Shown piece after piece: positions 1-7,490 of a stretch of DNA of 22,019 nucleotides. The notes under the pieces were generated by a model. It searched no databases, was not told the origin of the DNA, and saw only the letters and a program-made list of their open reading frames with translations. The translations under genes and the position numbers were made by a program. This DNA comes from an uncultured Streptococcus sp. (GTDB lineage: Bacteria; Bacillota; Bacilli; Lactobacillales; Streptococcaceae). The number at the start of each line of letters is the position of its first letter. Position 1 is the stretch's first letter. The stretch spans positions 1 to 22,019 of the forward strand of contig CAKPZX010000029.1 of assembly GCA_934215455.1 (NCBI GenBank), in the 5' to 3' direction.

Positions 1-49
1 AGAGCCCACTCAACCACTGCGTCTTGCTCGACAATCCAAAAATAATTGA

Positions 50-75
50 GAGGCTAGGACTTTTGTCCCAGCCTC
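50..75. terminator. Hairpin downstream of scrK, possible terminator and streptococcal intergenic repeat
   Basis: An 11-pair stem with one mismatch closes on a TTTT loop (left arm GAGGCTAGGAC, right arm GTCCCAGCCTC). It lies about 40 nt beyond the scrK stop, in the direction of scrK transcription. The minus strand continues into an A/T-rich stretch rather than a clean U-run, so termination is plausible but not certain. A GAGGCTGGGAC-type hairpin is, from memory, common between streptococcal genes, so this may be one copy of a dispersed repeat. Bases 1-49 hold no gene start or end that can be supported. Confidence 0.5.
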
Positions 76-113
76 CTCGCTCTTGTTTCTAACCTCTAAG
101 AGACAATTGCTTC

Positions 114-1013
114 TTATTTTTTAAGCTTTTCGCTCACTTCTTTTGCAAGGACAAAGTTCCCCAAGGTCGCTGAACCATTGCCGGCAACTGCAGGTGTCAC
201 AATATAATCTCTCACATCTGGTACAGGGAGGTAACCGTTCAAGAGGGCAGTAAATTTCGTGCGAACACGATCTAACATATGTTGTTGAGCCATTACTCCC
301 CCTCCAAAGACAACGACGTCTGGGCGGAAGGTAACTGTCGCATTCACTGCTGCTTGTGCGATGTAGTAGGCTTGAATATCCCATACATTGCTGTTGAGTT
401 CAATGTTTTCCCCACGAATACCCGTACGAGCTTCGAGACTAGGACCAGCCGCAAGACCTTCCAAACAGCCATTGTGGAAAGGACAAACACCCTTGAATTC
501 TTTTTCCACATCCATTGGGTGTTGAGCCACATAGTAGTGCCCCATTTCTGGGTGTCCAGCTCCCCCGATAAACTCGCCACGTTGGATGACACCAGCTCCG
601 ATTCCTGTTCCGATTGTATAGTAAACCAAGTTTTCGATATGGCCACCCGCGTTATTGCGTGCGACTACTTCTCCATAGGCAGAACTATTTACATCTGTTG
701 TGAAATAGATAGGTACATTCAAGGCACGACGGAAAGCCCCAACGATATCTACATTGGCCCAATTTGGTTTTGGAGTCGTTGTGATGAAACCATAAGTGTT
801 TGAATTTGGATCGATATCAATTGGTCCAAATGATCCAATCGCAAGCCCAACTAGATCCTCAAATTTTGAGAAAAATTCAATACACTTATCAATCGTCTCA
901 ATTGGCTTGGTTGTTGGAAATTGTACTTTTTCCACAACATTATAGTTTTCATCACCAACTGCACAAACAAATTTTGTACCGCCAGCTTCCAAACTTCCAT
1001 ATAATTTTGTCAT
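114..1013 (-). CDS. scrK: Fructokinase, ROK family
   Basis: ATP-dependent kinase that converts the free fructose released by sucrose-6-phosphate hydrolase into fructose-6-phosphate for glycolysis; cytosolic. The 299-residue length is normal for the family. Visible ROK features are the N-terminal phosphate loop GGTK (residues 11-14), the catalytic-base region DVNSSAYGE (D107), the glycine-rich GTGIGAG (135-141), and a zinc-binding stretch of His and Cys between about 154 and 183 (GHPEMGH, then CPFHNGC). FGGGVM (236-241) is the C-terminal nucleotide-binding loop. It lies 158 bp downstream of scrA on the same strand, but a hairpin and a separate promoter sit between them. Glucokinase is the main alternative; sucrose-locus context and the zinc cluster favour fructokinase. 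Confidence 0.93.
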   Translation of the reverse strand: MTKLYGSLEAGGTKFVCAVGDENYNVVEKVQFPTTKPIETIDKCIEFFSKFEDLVGLAIGSFGPIDIDPNSNTYGFITTTPKPNWANVDIVGAFRRALNVPIYFTTDVNSSAYGEVVARNNAGGHIENLVYYTIGTGIGAGVIQRGEFIGGAGHPEMGHYYVAQHPMDVEKEFKGVCPFHNGCLEGLAAGPSLEARTGIRGENIELNSNVWDIQAYYIAQAAVNATVTFRPDVVVFGGGVMAQQHMLDRVRTKFTALLNGYLPVPDVRDYIVTPAVAGNGSATLGNFVLAKEVSEKLKK

Positions 1014-1051
1014 GTTGGCTCCTTTTTTATTATGAGAAATATCCTGTATTT

Positions 1052-1060
1052 ATTATAGCA
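1052..1060 (-). promoter_or_regulatory. scrK promoter, extended -10
   Basis: On the minus strand TGC-TATAAT (TATAAT at 1057-1052) is an extended -10 element about 40 nt upstream of the scrK start. No -35 is seen at 16-18 bp; a TTGACT lies only 11 bp away, too close to pair with it. A ribosome binding site (AAAAAAGGAGCC) precedes the ATG. This suggests scrK can be transcribed independently of scrA. Confidence 0.6.
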
Positions 1061-1125
1061 TATTTTGTAGTCAATCTTTTTCTCTTCTCTAAAGAAAAAA
1101 CACACTTTTTTTGAGAAATAAAATT

Positions 1126-1155
1126 CAAGGACTGGAGATGATAGACCAGTCCTTG
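1126..1155 (-). terminator. Terminator-like hairpin after scrA
   Basis: A perfect 10-bp stem (CAAGGACTGG with CCAGTCCTTG) and a 10-nt loop lie 17 nt beyond the scrA stop. On the minus strand it is followed by AATTTTATTT, an imperfect U-tract, so it is probably a partial terminator that lowers read-through from scrA into scrK. Confidence 0.65.
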
Positions 1156-1171
1156 AGAACTTATTTTTCGA

Positions 1172-3064
1172 TTAAGCTTTGACTTCGATGATCGCATCAC
1201 CCTTCGCAACAGATCCAGTTGCAACAGGTGTGACAGAAGCAAAGTCAGCTGTGTTAGTGACGATCACCATAGTTGTGTCTTCAAGACCAGCTGCGGCAAT
1301 TTTCGCTGCATCAAATGTACCAAGGACTTCACCAGCTTTGACTTTATCGCCTTGAGCTACTTTTTGATCAAATCCTTCACCATTCATTGATACTGTATCA
1401 ATCCCAACGTGGATCAAGATTTCAGCACCATTAGCTGTTTTCAAACCGTAAGCATGTCCAGTCGCAAAAGCAATAGTTACTTCCGCATCTGCTGGTGCAT
1501 AGACAACGCCTTCAGTTGGTTTGATAGCAATCCCTTGTCCCATCGCTCCACTTGAGAAGACAGGATCATTCACATCAGCAAGCGTTACAGCACTACCAAC
1601 GATAGGTGAGATGATCGTTTCATCTTGAAGAGATGCAGGAACATTTCCAGTTGTTTCTTCTTCAACCAGACGTTCAGTTGTCGCATTTTCAGAAGCAACC
1701 ACAGGAGCTTCATCTTCATAACCAAACATGTAAGTCAATGCAAATCCAAGCGCAAATGAAACTGCTACCATAAGCAAATATTGAGCAAGTTGACCATTAC
1801 CAATATAAAGCATTGTACCAGGAATGATAGTGATACCATTACCTGTTCCAGCAAGTCCAAGGAGAGATGCCAATCCACCACCGATTGCACCTGCGATCAA
1901 TGAAAGGAAGAATGGTTTACGGAAACGCAAGTTAACCCCGAAGATAGCAGGCTCAGTGATACCGAGGAAGGCAGAAAGTGCTGCTGGGAAAGCTAAAGCT
2001 TTCAATTTTGCATTTTTAGTTTTCACAGCTACTGCAACTGTCGCAGCACCTTGGGCTGTCATTGCTGCAGTAATGATCGCATTAAACGGATTAGCATGAT
2101 CGGCTGCTAACAATTGAACTTCAAGCAAGTTAAAGATATGGTGGACACCAGATACGACAATCAATTGGTGAACTCCACCAATGAGCAATCCACCAAGACC
2201 AAATGGCAAGTTAAGAATTGCTTTTGTACCAATTAAGATATACGTTTCAACTACGTGGAAAACTGGTCCAATAACGAATAATCCAAGAATTGACATCACG
2301 AAGAGTGTCACAAAAGGAGTCACCAAAAGATCTAATACATCCGGAACTACTTTTCGAAGTGATTTTTCAAATTTTGCACCAAGAACCCCGATAATGAAGG
2401 CTGGAAGAACAGACCCTTGCAAACCTACAACCGGAACGAAGCCAAAGAATTTCATGGCAGTCACTTCACCACCACTAGCAACAGCCCAAGCATTTGGAAG
2501 TGAACCCGAAACAAGCATCATACCAAGTACAATACCCACTGCCGGATTTCCACCAAATACACGGAAAGTTGACCAAACAACAAGACCAGGCAAGATAATA
2601 AAGGCTGTATCTGTTAAAATTTGGGTGTAAGTTGTGATATCTTCTGGAAGAGTCACACCAAGGGCATTCACTAAACCACGGACACCCATGAAAAGACCAG
2701 TCGCAACAATAACTGGAATAATTGGTACAAAGACATCACCGAAAGTACGGATCGCGCGTTGGAACCAATTCCCTTGTTTAGCTGCTTCAGCTTTCATCTC
2801 AGCCTTAGTTGAGGTTGGTAATCCAAGAGCTACGACTTCATCGTAAATCTTGTTTACAGTACCAGTACCAAAGATAATTTGGTATTGACCTGAGTTAAAG
2901 AAAGCACCTTGTACTTTTTCGATATTCTCAACAACATCTTTGTTGATTTTTGATTCATCTTTTACCATCACGCGAAGACGAGTCGCACAGTGAGCAACAC
3001 TGCTAACGTTCTCAACCCCACCGATTGCATCGATGACCTGCTTTGCAATTTCTGTATTTGACAT
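1172..3064 (-). CDS. scrA: Sucrose-specific PTS transporter, EIIBCA
   Basis: Membrane phosphotransferase permease that takes up sucrose and delivers it as sucrose-6-phosphate. The 630 residues carry three domains in the order B-C-A. EIIB (about 1-85) has the phospho-cysteine C26 in HCATRLR. EIIC (about 105-455) is a run of hydrophobic helices with the conserved GITEPAIFGVNLR segment. EIIA (about 480-630, glucose type) has the phospho-histidine H552 in EILIHVGIDTV. A linker rich in Glu and Thr separates C from A. It diverges from scrB across a shared control region and has a strong promoter with a LacI-type repeat just downstream of the predicted start of transcription. A trehalose EIIBCA is the nearest alternative, but the scrB/scrR/scrK neighbours settle sucrose. 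Confidence 0.96.
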   Translation of the reverse strand: MSNTEIAKQVIDAIGGVENVSSVAHCATRLRVMVKDESKINKDVVENIEKVQGAFFNSGQYQIIFGTGTVNKIYDEVVALGLPTSTKAEMKAEAAKQGNWFQRAIRTFGDVFVPIIPVIVATGLFMGVRGLVNALGVTLPEDITTYTQILTDTAFIILPGLVVWSTFRVFGGNPAVGIVLGMMLVSGSLPNAWAVASGGEVTAMKFFGFVPVVGLQGSVLPAFIIGVLGAKFEKSLRKVVPDVLDLLVTPFVTLFVMSILGLFVIGPVFHVVETYILIGTKAILNLPFGLGGLLIGGVHQLIVVSGVHHIFNLLEVQLLAADHANPFNAIITAAMTAQGAATVAVAVKTKNAKLKALAFPAALSAFLGITEPAIFGVNLRFRKPFFLSLIAGAIGGGLASLLGLAGTGNGITIIPGTMLYIGNGQLAQYLLMVAVSFALGFALTYMFGYEDEAPVVASENATTERLVEEETTGNVPASLQDETIISPIVGSAVTLADVNDPVFSSGAMGQGIAIKPTEGVVYAPADAEVTIAFATGHAYGLKTANGAEILIHVGIDTVSMNGEGFDQKVAQGDKVKAGEVLGTFDAAKIAAAGLEDTTMVIVTNTADFASVTPVATGSVAKGDAIIEVKA

Positions 3065-3095
3065 TTTGCAAAAATCTCCTTATTTTTTGTAATGT

Positions 3096-3112
3096 AAACG
3101 GTTAAATCGTTT
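3096..3112. promoter_or_regulatory. Candidate ScrR operator in the scrA leader
   Basis: AAACG-N7-CGTTT is an inverted repeat of the kind bound by LacI-family repressors. It sits a few bases downstream of the predicted scrA transcription start, where a bound repressor would block promoter clearance. Assignment to ScrR rests on location and repeat type. Confidence 0.6.
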
Positions 3113-3123
3113 CTACGTTTTTA

Positions 3124-3151
3124 ATTGTACCACGTATTGAAAATATGTCAA
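3124..3151 (-). promoter_or_regulatory. scrA promoter
   Basis: On the minus strand a consensus -35 TTGACA (3151-3146) is followed after 16 bp by TACAAT (3129-3124). The predicted start is near 3117, leaving a leader of about 52 nt with a ribosome binding site (AAGGAG) before the scrA ATG. Confidence 0.8.
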
Positions 3152-3294
3152 GCGTTTTGCAGAATTTTTTTGAAACTTTTTAAACTATTTTGACAGCTTT
3201 TGATAGGATGTAAGAATTTTCATTCACATAATCGCTTTAGTGGCGCTATCAAAGGGTCCTTCCTAGTTTTTTCACTTTCAAAAACTTTCATATT

Positions 3295-3309
3295 TTCATT
3301 CGTTTTCAT
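3295..3309 (-). promoter_or_regulatory. Candidate CcpA binding site (cre)
   Basis: On the minus strand ATGAAAACGAATGAA matches the WTGNAANCGNWNNCW cre consensus at all but one defined position (A where C is expected). It lies upstream of both scr promoters, which fits carbon catabolite control of sucrose use. The stretch around it contains several TTTCA-type direct repeats, so part of the match could come from base composition. Confidence 0.5.
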
Positions 3310-3341
3310 TTTTAATCCTCTTTAAAACTCCTTCTTGCAGG

Positions 3342-3357
3342 TGTCAATCGTTTGACA
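3342..3357. promoter_or_regulatory. Candidate operator upstream of scrB
   Basis: TGTCAA-TCGT-TTGACA is a perfect inverted repeat with a CG-containing centre, about 28 bp upstream of the predicted scrB -35. The right arm is itself a perfect TTGACA, but no good -10 follows at the right distance, so an operator reading is preferred. ScrR is the obvious candidate ligand. Confidence 0.55.
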
Positions 3358-3384
3358 TTTTTTGCCATTTTTTTCATTTATTGC

Positions 3385-3413
3385 TTGCATTTTTAATAGG
3401 AAATCGTTACTAT
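3385..3413 (+). promoter_or_regulatory. scrB promoter
   Basis: TTGCAT (3385-3390) and TACTAT (3408-3413) are separated by 17 bp. The predicted start is near 3420, giving a short leader with CGGAGGA (3431-3437) six bases before the scrB ATG. A half-operator-like AAATCGTT overlaps the end of the spacer. Confidence 0.6.
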
Positions 3414-3442
3414 GGAAGTAAGAAAAAATTCGGAGGAATAAA

Positions 3443-4897
3443 ATGGAATGGACAACTGAACGTCGTTACAGACGTTACGAAGACTGGACAACAGAGGAAA
3501 AGCAAGCCATCCAAGATCATATGGCGAAATCTCCTTGGCATACACACTATCATGTTGAGCCAAAAGCTGGTCTCTTAAATGATCCTAACGGTTTTTCCTA
3601 CTTTGATGGAAAATGGATCTTGTTTTACCAAAATTTCCCATTTGGTGCAGCCCATGGGTTAAAATCATGGGTACAAACAGAAAGTGAAGACTTGGTTCAT
3701 TTCAAAGAAACTGGTGTAACGCTTCTTCCAGACACAGATCTGGATAGCCATGGAGCTTATTCTGGATCAGCCATGCAGTTTGGTGACAAACTATTCTTAT
3801 TCTACACTGGAAATGTTCGTGATGCAGAATGGGTTCGTCATCCTTACCAAGTCGGTGCTTTGATGGACAAAGACGGAAAGATTGAAAAAATTGACAAAAT
3901 TTTGATTGATCAACCAGCTGACTCTACGGGTCACTTCCGTGACCCACAGATTTTTAACTTTAAGGGGCAATACTACACTATCGTCGGTGGTCAAGACCTT
4001 GAGAAGAAAGGATTCATCCGTCTCTATAAGGCTGTAGATAACGACTATACCAACTGGGTTGCAGTCGGTGACTTGGATTTTGCAAACGATCGGACAGCTT
4101 ATATGATGGAATGTCCCAACCTAGTCTTTGTTGGAGATCAACCCGTTCTCCTCTACTGTCCTCAAGGCTTAGATAAATCGGTCCTCGATTATGACAATAT
4201 CTATCCAAATATGTACAAGATCGGGGCAAGCTTTGACCCAGAAAAGGCCGAAATGGTCGATGTATCCGAATTGCATAATCTCGACTATGGTTTTGAAGCC
4301 TATGCGACTCAAGGATTTAATGCACCCGATGGACGCGCCTATGCTGTTAGCTGGCTAGGTCTTCCTGATGTTTCTTATCCAACAGATTCCTATGACTACC
4401 AAGGAGCTCTCTCACTGGTCAAAGAATTAACCATCAAAGACGGCAAGCTCTACCAATACCCAGTTGAAGCGATCAAGGACTTGCGAGCTGAGTGTGAGGC
4501 ATTTGCCAACAAGGCACAAACCAAGAACTGCTATGAATTGGAATTGCAGTTTGAAAAAGATAGCCAAAACGAAATCGTCCTCTTTGCAGATGCAGAAGGA
4601 AAGGGCTTAGCTCTCTCATTCGATCTCTCTAAGGGATTAGTCACAGTCGATCGTAGCCAGGCAGGTGAGCAATATGCCCAAGAATTCGGTACGAGCCGTA
4701 GCTGCCCAATCGCTAACCAAGCCACAACCGCTAATATTTTCATTGACAATTCAATTTTTGAAATCTTTATCAATAAAGGAGAAAAAGTATTTTCTGGTCG
4801 GGTCTACCCACATGCGGATCAAAATGGAATATTGATCAAGTCTGGAAACCCTACTGGAACTTACTACGAACTTGATTATGGTCGCAAAGCTAACTGA
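3443..4897 (+). CDS. scrB: Sucrose-6-phosphate hydrolase (GH32)
   Basis: Cytosolic beta-fructosidase that splits sucrose-6-phosphate from the PTS into glucose-6-phosphate and fructose. The 484 residues are full length for the family. The glycoside hydrolase 32 catalytic triad is visible: nucleophile D47 in LNDPNG, transition-state stabiliser D167 in FRDPQ, and acid/base E223 in MECPNL. The five-bladed propeller is followed by a C-terminal beta-sandwich (about 345-484) containing IFIDNSIFEIFINKGE. There is no signal peptide, which fits an intracellular substrate. The ATG at 3443 is preceded by GGAGG at good spacing. Its 3' end overlaps scrR by 20 bp, so the two are co-transcribed and probably translationally coupled. 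Confidence 0.96.
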   Translation: MEWTTERRYRRYEDWTTEEKQAIQDHMAKSPWHTHYHVEPKAGLLNDPNGFSYFDGKWILFYQNFPFGAAHGLKSWVQTESEDLVHFKETGVTLLPDTDLDSHGAYSGSAMQFGDKLFLFYTGNVRDAEWVRHPYQVGALMDKDGKIEKIDKILIDQPADSTGHFRDPQIFNFKGQYYTIVGGQDLEKKGFIRLYKAVDNDYTNWVAVGDLDFANDRTAYMMECPNLVFVGDQPVLLYCPQGLDKSVLDYDNIYPNMYKIGASFDPEKAEMVDVSELHNLDYGFEAYATQGFNAPDGRAYAVSWLGLPDVSYPTDSYDYQGALSLVKELTIKDGKLYQYPVEAIKDLRAECEAFANKAQTKNCYELELQFEKDSQNEIVLFADAEGKGLALSFDLSKGLVTVDRSQAGEQYAQEFGTSRSCPIANQATTANIFIDNSIFEIFINKGEKVFSGRVYPHADQNGILIKSGNPTGTYYELDYGRKAN

Positions 4898-5843
4898 TGT
4901 CGCCAAACTCGCCGGTGTCAGCCCTACTACTGTCTCACGGGTCATCAATAAAAAAGGATACCTGTCTGAAAAAACGATCCAAAAAGTCCAAGAAGCCATG
5001 CGAGAATTGGGCTATAAACCTAACAATGTTGCTCGTAGCCTCCAAGGAAAATCAGCCAAGTTAGTCGGCTTGATCTTTCCCAACATCAGCAATGTTTTCT
5101 ATGCTGAATTAATCGACAAACTAGAGCACCAACTCTTCAAACACGGCTATAAAACCATCATCTGCAATAGTGAACACGACTCCGAAAAAGAGCGCGAATA
5201 TATTGAGATGTTGGAGGCTAACCAGGTAGATGGCATCATTTCAGGAAGTCATAATTTGGGCATTGAAGATTACAACCGGGTAACTGCTCCTATCATTGCT
5301 TTTGACCGCAACCTCTCCCCAGAAATTCCGGTTGTCTCTTCAGACAACTACGCTGGCGGGGTGCTTGCAGCAGAAACTTTAGTAAAAACCGGAGCCCGAA
5401 AGATTATCATGATCACAGGGAATGACAACTCCAACTCCCCAACAGGCTTGCGTCATGCGGGGTTTGCATCGGTTCTACCTGAGTCCATGATCATTAATGT
5501 TTCCAGTGATTTCTCCCCTATTCGCAAAGAAATGGAAATCAAACAGATTTTAACCCACCACAAACCAGATGCCATTTTCGCCTCCGATGATTTGACGGCG
5601 ATCTTGATCATGAAAGTCGCAAAAGAGTTAGAACTCCAGATTCCTCAAGATTTGAAAGTAATCGGCTATGATGGCACTCAGTTTATCGAAAATTATACTC
5701 CTGAACTGACAACCATCCAACAACCCCTCGAAGACATTGCTATCCTCATGGTGGATCTTTTACTCCAAAAGATCGAAGGAAAAAAAGTAGCAACTACCGG
5801 TTATTTCTTGCCCGTTAGTCTCCACTCTGGAAAAAGTGTCTAA
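4878..5843 (+). CDS. scrR: Sucrose operon repressor, LacI family
   Basis: Transcriptional repressor of the sucrose genes, released in response to a sucrose-derived sugar. The N-terminal helix-turn-helix (about 4-25, LTDVAKLAGVSPTTVSRVIN) and the hinge helix (around 48-57, PNNVARSLQG) are clear, followed by a periplasmic-binding-protein-like effector domain to residue 321. The start is taken as the ATG at 4878, giving MVAKLTDVAKLAG, because LacI proteins begin this close to the helix-turn-helix; a TTG at 4872 would add only two residues. The gene starts inside the last 20 bp of scrB in another frame. A good terminator follows 5 bp after the stop. Confidence 0.93.
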   Translation: MVAKLTDVAKLAGVSPTTVSRVINKKGYLSEKTIQKVQEAMRELGYKPNNVARSLQGKSAKLVGLIFPNISNVFYAELIDKLEHQLFKHGYKTIICNSEHDSEKEREYIEMLEANQVDGIISGSHNLGIEDYNRVTAPIIAFDRNLSPEIPVVSSDNYAGGVLAAETLVKTGARKIIMITGNDNSNSPTGLRHAGFASVLPESMIINVSSDFSPIRKEMEIKQILTHHKPDAIFASDDLTAILIMKVAKELELQIPQDLKVIGYDGTQFIENYTPELTTIQQPLEDIAILMVDLLLQKIEGKKVATTGYFLPVSLHSGKSV

Positions 5844-5847
5844 AAGC

Positions 5848-5884
5848 AATATCCCCTCAGTAGAAACTGTGGGGATATTTTTTT
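5848..5884 (+). terminator. Intrinsic terminator of scrB-scrR
   Basis: Stem AATATCCCC (5848-5856) pairs with GGGGATATT (5871-5879). An inner CAG/CTG pairing extends it across a T-T mismatch, and a run of seven T follows (5878-5884). Confidence 0.9.
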
Positions 5885-5890
5885 ACAAAA

Positions 5891-5910
5891 AAAGAGCCAG
5901 TAGGCTCTTT
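5891..5910 (-). terminator. Terminator of efp-yqhY-nusB
   Basis: Eight-bp stem AAAGAGCC / GGCTCTTT with an AGTA loop, four bases beyond the nusB stop. On the minus strand it is followed by a run of T. The T-rich flank on the other strand lets it also act on the plus strand, backing up the scrR terminator. Confidence 0.85.
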
Positions 5911-5914
5911 TCAC

Positions 5915-6346
5915 TTATTCTTCTGTCACAAATTGACTGAGGACACCGTTGACAAATCGTGAAGAGGTTTCATCTGAAAAGGCTTTGGCCAATTCCACCG
6001 CTTCATTGACTGCGACGATCTGTGGTGTATCAAACTCTGTCATTTCATAAATTCCCAGACGAAGGATATTTTTCTCTACCAAGGTCAAGCGCTCAACAGT
6101 CCAGCCGGTTTTCAAATGTTGACCGATTTGTTGGTCTAGTTGATCTTTTGACTGATAGACACCCGTCACGAGATTCATGAGAAAGGCAGGAAGATCGACT
6201 TCTTTGTCTTCTGCTAGGTCCTTGTCATGTAGATAAGCAAAGCGACAAGCTTCAACAATGTCTCCATCGTATTCCAAGGCCATCAAGGCTTGGAAGGCGC
6301 GCTCACGCAAATCTCGACGTGATTCTAATAAAATTTCATCAGTCAT
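5915..6346 (-). CDS. nusB: Transcription antitermination factor NusB
   Basis: RNA-binding factor that joins NusE (S10) on boxA RNA in rRNA operon antitermination. The all-helical NusB fold is recognisable from LRERAFQALMALEYDG near the N-terminus, ERLTLVEKNILRLGIYEM in the middle and IVAVNEAVELAKAFSDE with the FVNGVLSQF C-terminus. The start is placed at the ATG at 6346 (143 aa) rather than at the ATG 15 bp upstream: the latter would remove the ribosome binding site (GAGGA), which lies just upstream of the chosen start, and NusB proteins begin just before LLESRRxLR. The start overlaps the stop of the Asp23 gene by 8 bp, implying translational coupling. Confidence 0.93.
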   Translation of the reverse strand: MTDEILLESRRDLRERAFQALMALEYDGDIVEACRFAYLHDKDLAEDKEVDLPAFLMNLVTGVYQSKDQLDQQIGQHLKTGWTVERLTLVEKNILRLGIYEMTEFDTPQIVAVNEAVELAKAFSDETSSRFVNGVLSQFVTEE

Positions 6347-6728
6347 TGAGGAAGTCCTCATTAAACAAGTCTTTCAAGTCTGGTTTTGGAGATTTTTCCG
6401 TTGCGATACCGACAACGTGAATGTTGACAGCATCCAAGGTTACATCTGCCATATCATAAACTGCTGACTTGACCGCTTTTTGAATGGCTACAGCGACAGA
6501 TGGTACAGCCACTCCGTATTCTAAATAGAGATAGATGTCTACTGAAACTTGACCATCTTCTTCTGTATGAAGGTAGACGCCACGTCCAAGGGAGCGTTTG
6601 GATAAGCTATCTGAAACACTCTTGTTTTCAAGCGAATAGACACCCTCTACTTTTGCTGTCGCAATCGCAATAATTTTTTCTAATACACGTGGTGCAATAA
6701 CGATGTCACCAAATTGTTCAGTTGCCAT
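6339..6728 (-). CDS. Asp23/Gls24 family protein (YqhY-like)
   Basis: Small cytosolic Asp23/Gls24 (DUF322) family protein of 129 residues. The family signature is clear: GDIVIAPRVLEKIIAIATAKV at the start, then VSVDIYLYLEYGVAVPSVAVAIQKAVKSAVYDM and VNIHVVGIA. The copy placed between efp and nusB corresponds to Bacillus YqhY, linked in that genus to control of acetyl-CoA carboxylase and membrane lipid supply. That role is carried over by position only. The C-terminal tail (about 110-129, KPDLKDLFNEDFLND) is acidic. It starts 36 bp after efp with AAAGGAA as ribosome binding site and overlaps nusB by 8 bp. Confidence 0.88.
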   Translation of the reverse strand: MATEQFGDIVIAPRVLEKIIAIATAKVEGVYSLENKSVSDSLSKRSLGRGVYLHTEEDGQVSVDIYLYLEYGVAVPSVAVAIQKAVKSAVYDMADVTLDAVNIHVVGIATEKSPKPDLKDLFNEDFLND

Positions 6729-6764
6729 AGAAGTTCCTTTCTATTTGACACCCTGAGATGTCTC

Positions 6765-7325
6765 TTATGCACGAGAAACGTAAGTTCCTTCAGTAGTGTT
6801 AATGACCAATTTTTGTCCAGCTTCGATGAAGTCAGGAACGTTTACGACCAAACCAGTTTCCATTGTAGCAGGTTTACCAGAACCAGTCACTGTAGCACCT
6901 TTGATAGATGGTTGAGTTTCTGCAACAGTCAATTCAACAGTTGTAGGAACTGTTACACCGATGACTTCGCTTCCGTAGAATTGAATTTTTACTTCTGAGT
7001 TTTCAAGGATGTAAAGCAATTCTTGTTCTACATTCACAACTGGAATTTCATATTGGTCATATGTTTCAGTGTTCATGAAGTAGGCTGTATCATCCATTTT
7101 GTACAAGTATTGAGCTGGAACTGTTTCGATAATCGCTTGTTCAAATTTTTCTTCTGGACGGTAGCTTGTATCAAATGTTGAACCAGTACGGACATCACGC
7201 AATTTCATACGCATGATAGTGTTTCCTTTACCTGGTTTGTGGTGGCTAGCTTCCAAAACGCGGATCAATTTTCCATCAGCTGTTTCAAAAGTCATACCAG
7301 CTTTCAATTTACTTGCTTCGATCAT
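6765..7325 (-). CDS. efp: Translation elongation factor P
   Basis: Ribosome-binding factor that relieves stalling at consecutive prolines. The 186 residues form the usual three beta-barrel domains: a KOW-like N-terminal domain (1-63), the central OB domain (about 66-127), and the C-terminal OB domain (about 130-186) ending in [12 protein letters not shown]. The domain I loop is HHKPGKGNT, so the tip residue is Lys (K33) as in lysine-modified EF-P families rather than the Arg of rhamnosylated ones. No epmA/epmB-type modification gene is in the window. It is the first gene of an operon with the Asp23 gene and nusB and has its own promoter 38 bp upstream. Confidence 0.96.
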   Translation of the reverse strand: MIEASKLKAGMTFETADGKLIRVLEASHHKPGKGNTIMRMKLRDVRTGSTFDTSYRPEEKFEQAIIETVPAQYLYKMDDTAYFMNTETYDQYEIPVVNVEQELLYILENSEVKIQFYGSEVIGVTVPTTVELTVAETQPSIKGATVTGSGKPATMETGLVVNVPDFIEAGQKLVINTTEGTYVSRA

Positions 7326-7362
7326 GTTTTATTACCTCTTTTTTAAAAATAGATTACTCTTT

Positions 7363-7391
7363 ATTGTAACACACTATTTGATTTTTCTCAA
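7363..7391 (-). promoter_or_regulatory. efp operon promoter
   Basis: On the minus strand TTGAGA (7391-7386), 17 bp, then TACAAT (7368-7363). The start of transcription falls about 30 nt before the efp ATG. Confidence 0.75.
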
Positions 7392-7430
7392 ACAGCAATT
7401 TTCTCTTTTTAGGAAGACTAGAAGGGGGAG

Positions 7431-7462
7431 AGAGATTGCAGGAACGAGTCCTTAGAATCTCT
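7431..7462 (-). terminator. Hairpin after the SPFH gene
   Basis: AGAGATT (7431-7437) pairs with AATCTCT (7456-7462), with an inner AGGA/TCCT pairing. It lies about 30 nt beyond the SPFH gene stop and just upstream of the efp promoter. No clean T-run follows on the minus strand, so it may be a weak terminator or an mRNA 3'-end stabiliser. Confidence 0.45.
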
Positions 7463-7490
7463 ATATCTCCAACTCCATCTTCTCTATTCC

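Noticed and set aside
279..803. 174-codon plus-strand frame opposite scrK
   Set aside because: Shadow of a well-supported gene; cysteine- and isoleucine-rich translation with no family features.
2181..2846. Two plus-strand frames opposite scrA
   Set aside because: Antisense shadows of the EIIC coding region; composition is atypical and no start signals were seen.
3190..3218. Additional plus-strand promoter starting with TTGACA in the scr control region
   Set aside because: The -35 is perfect but no acceptable -10 follows at 16-18 bp, and the transcript would have a leader of more than 200 nt before scrB.
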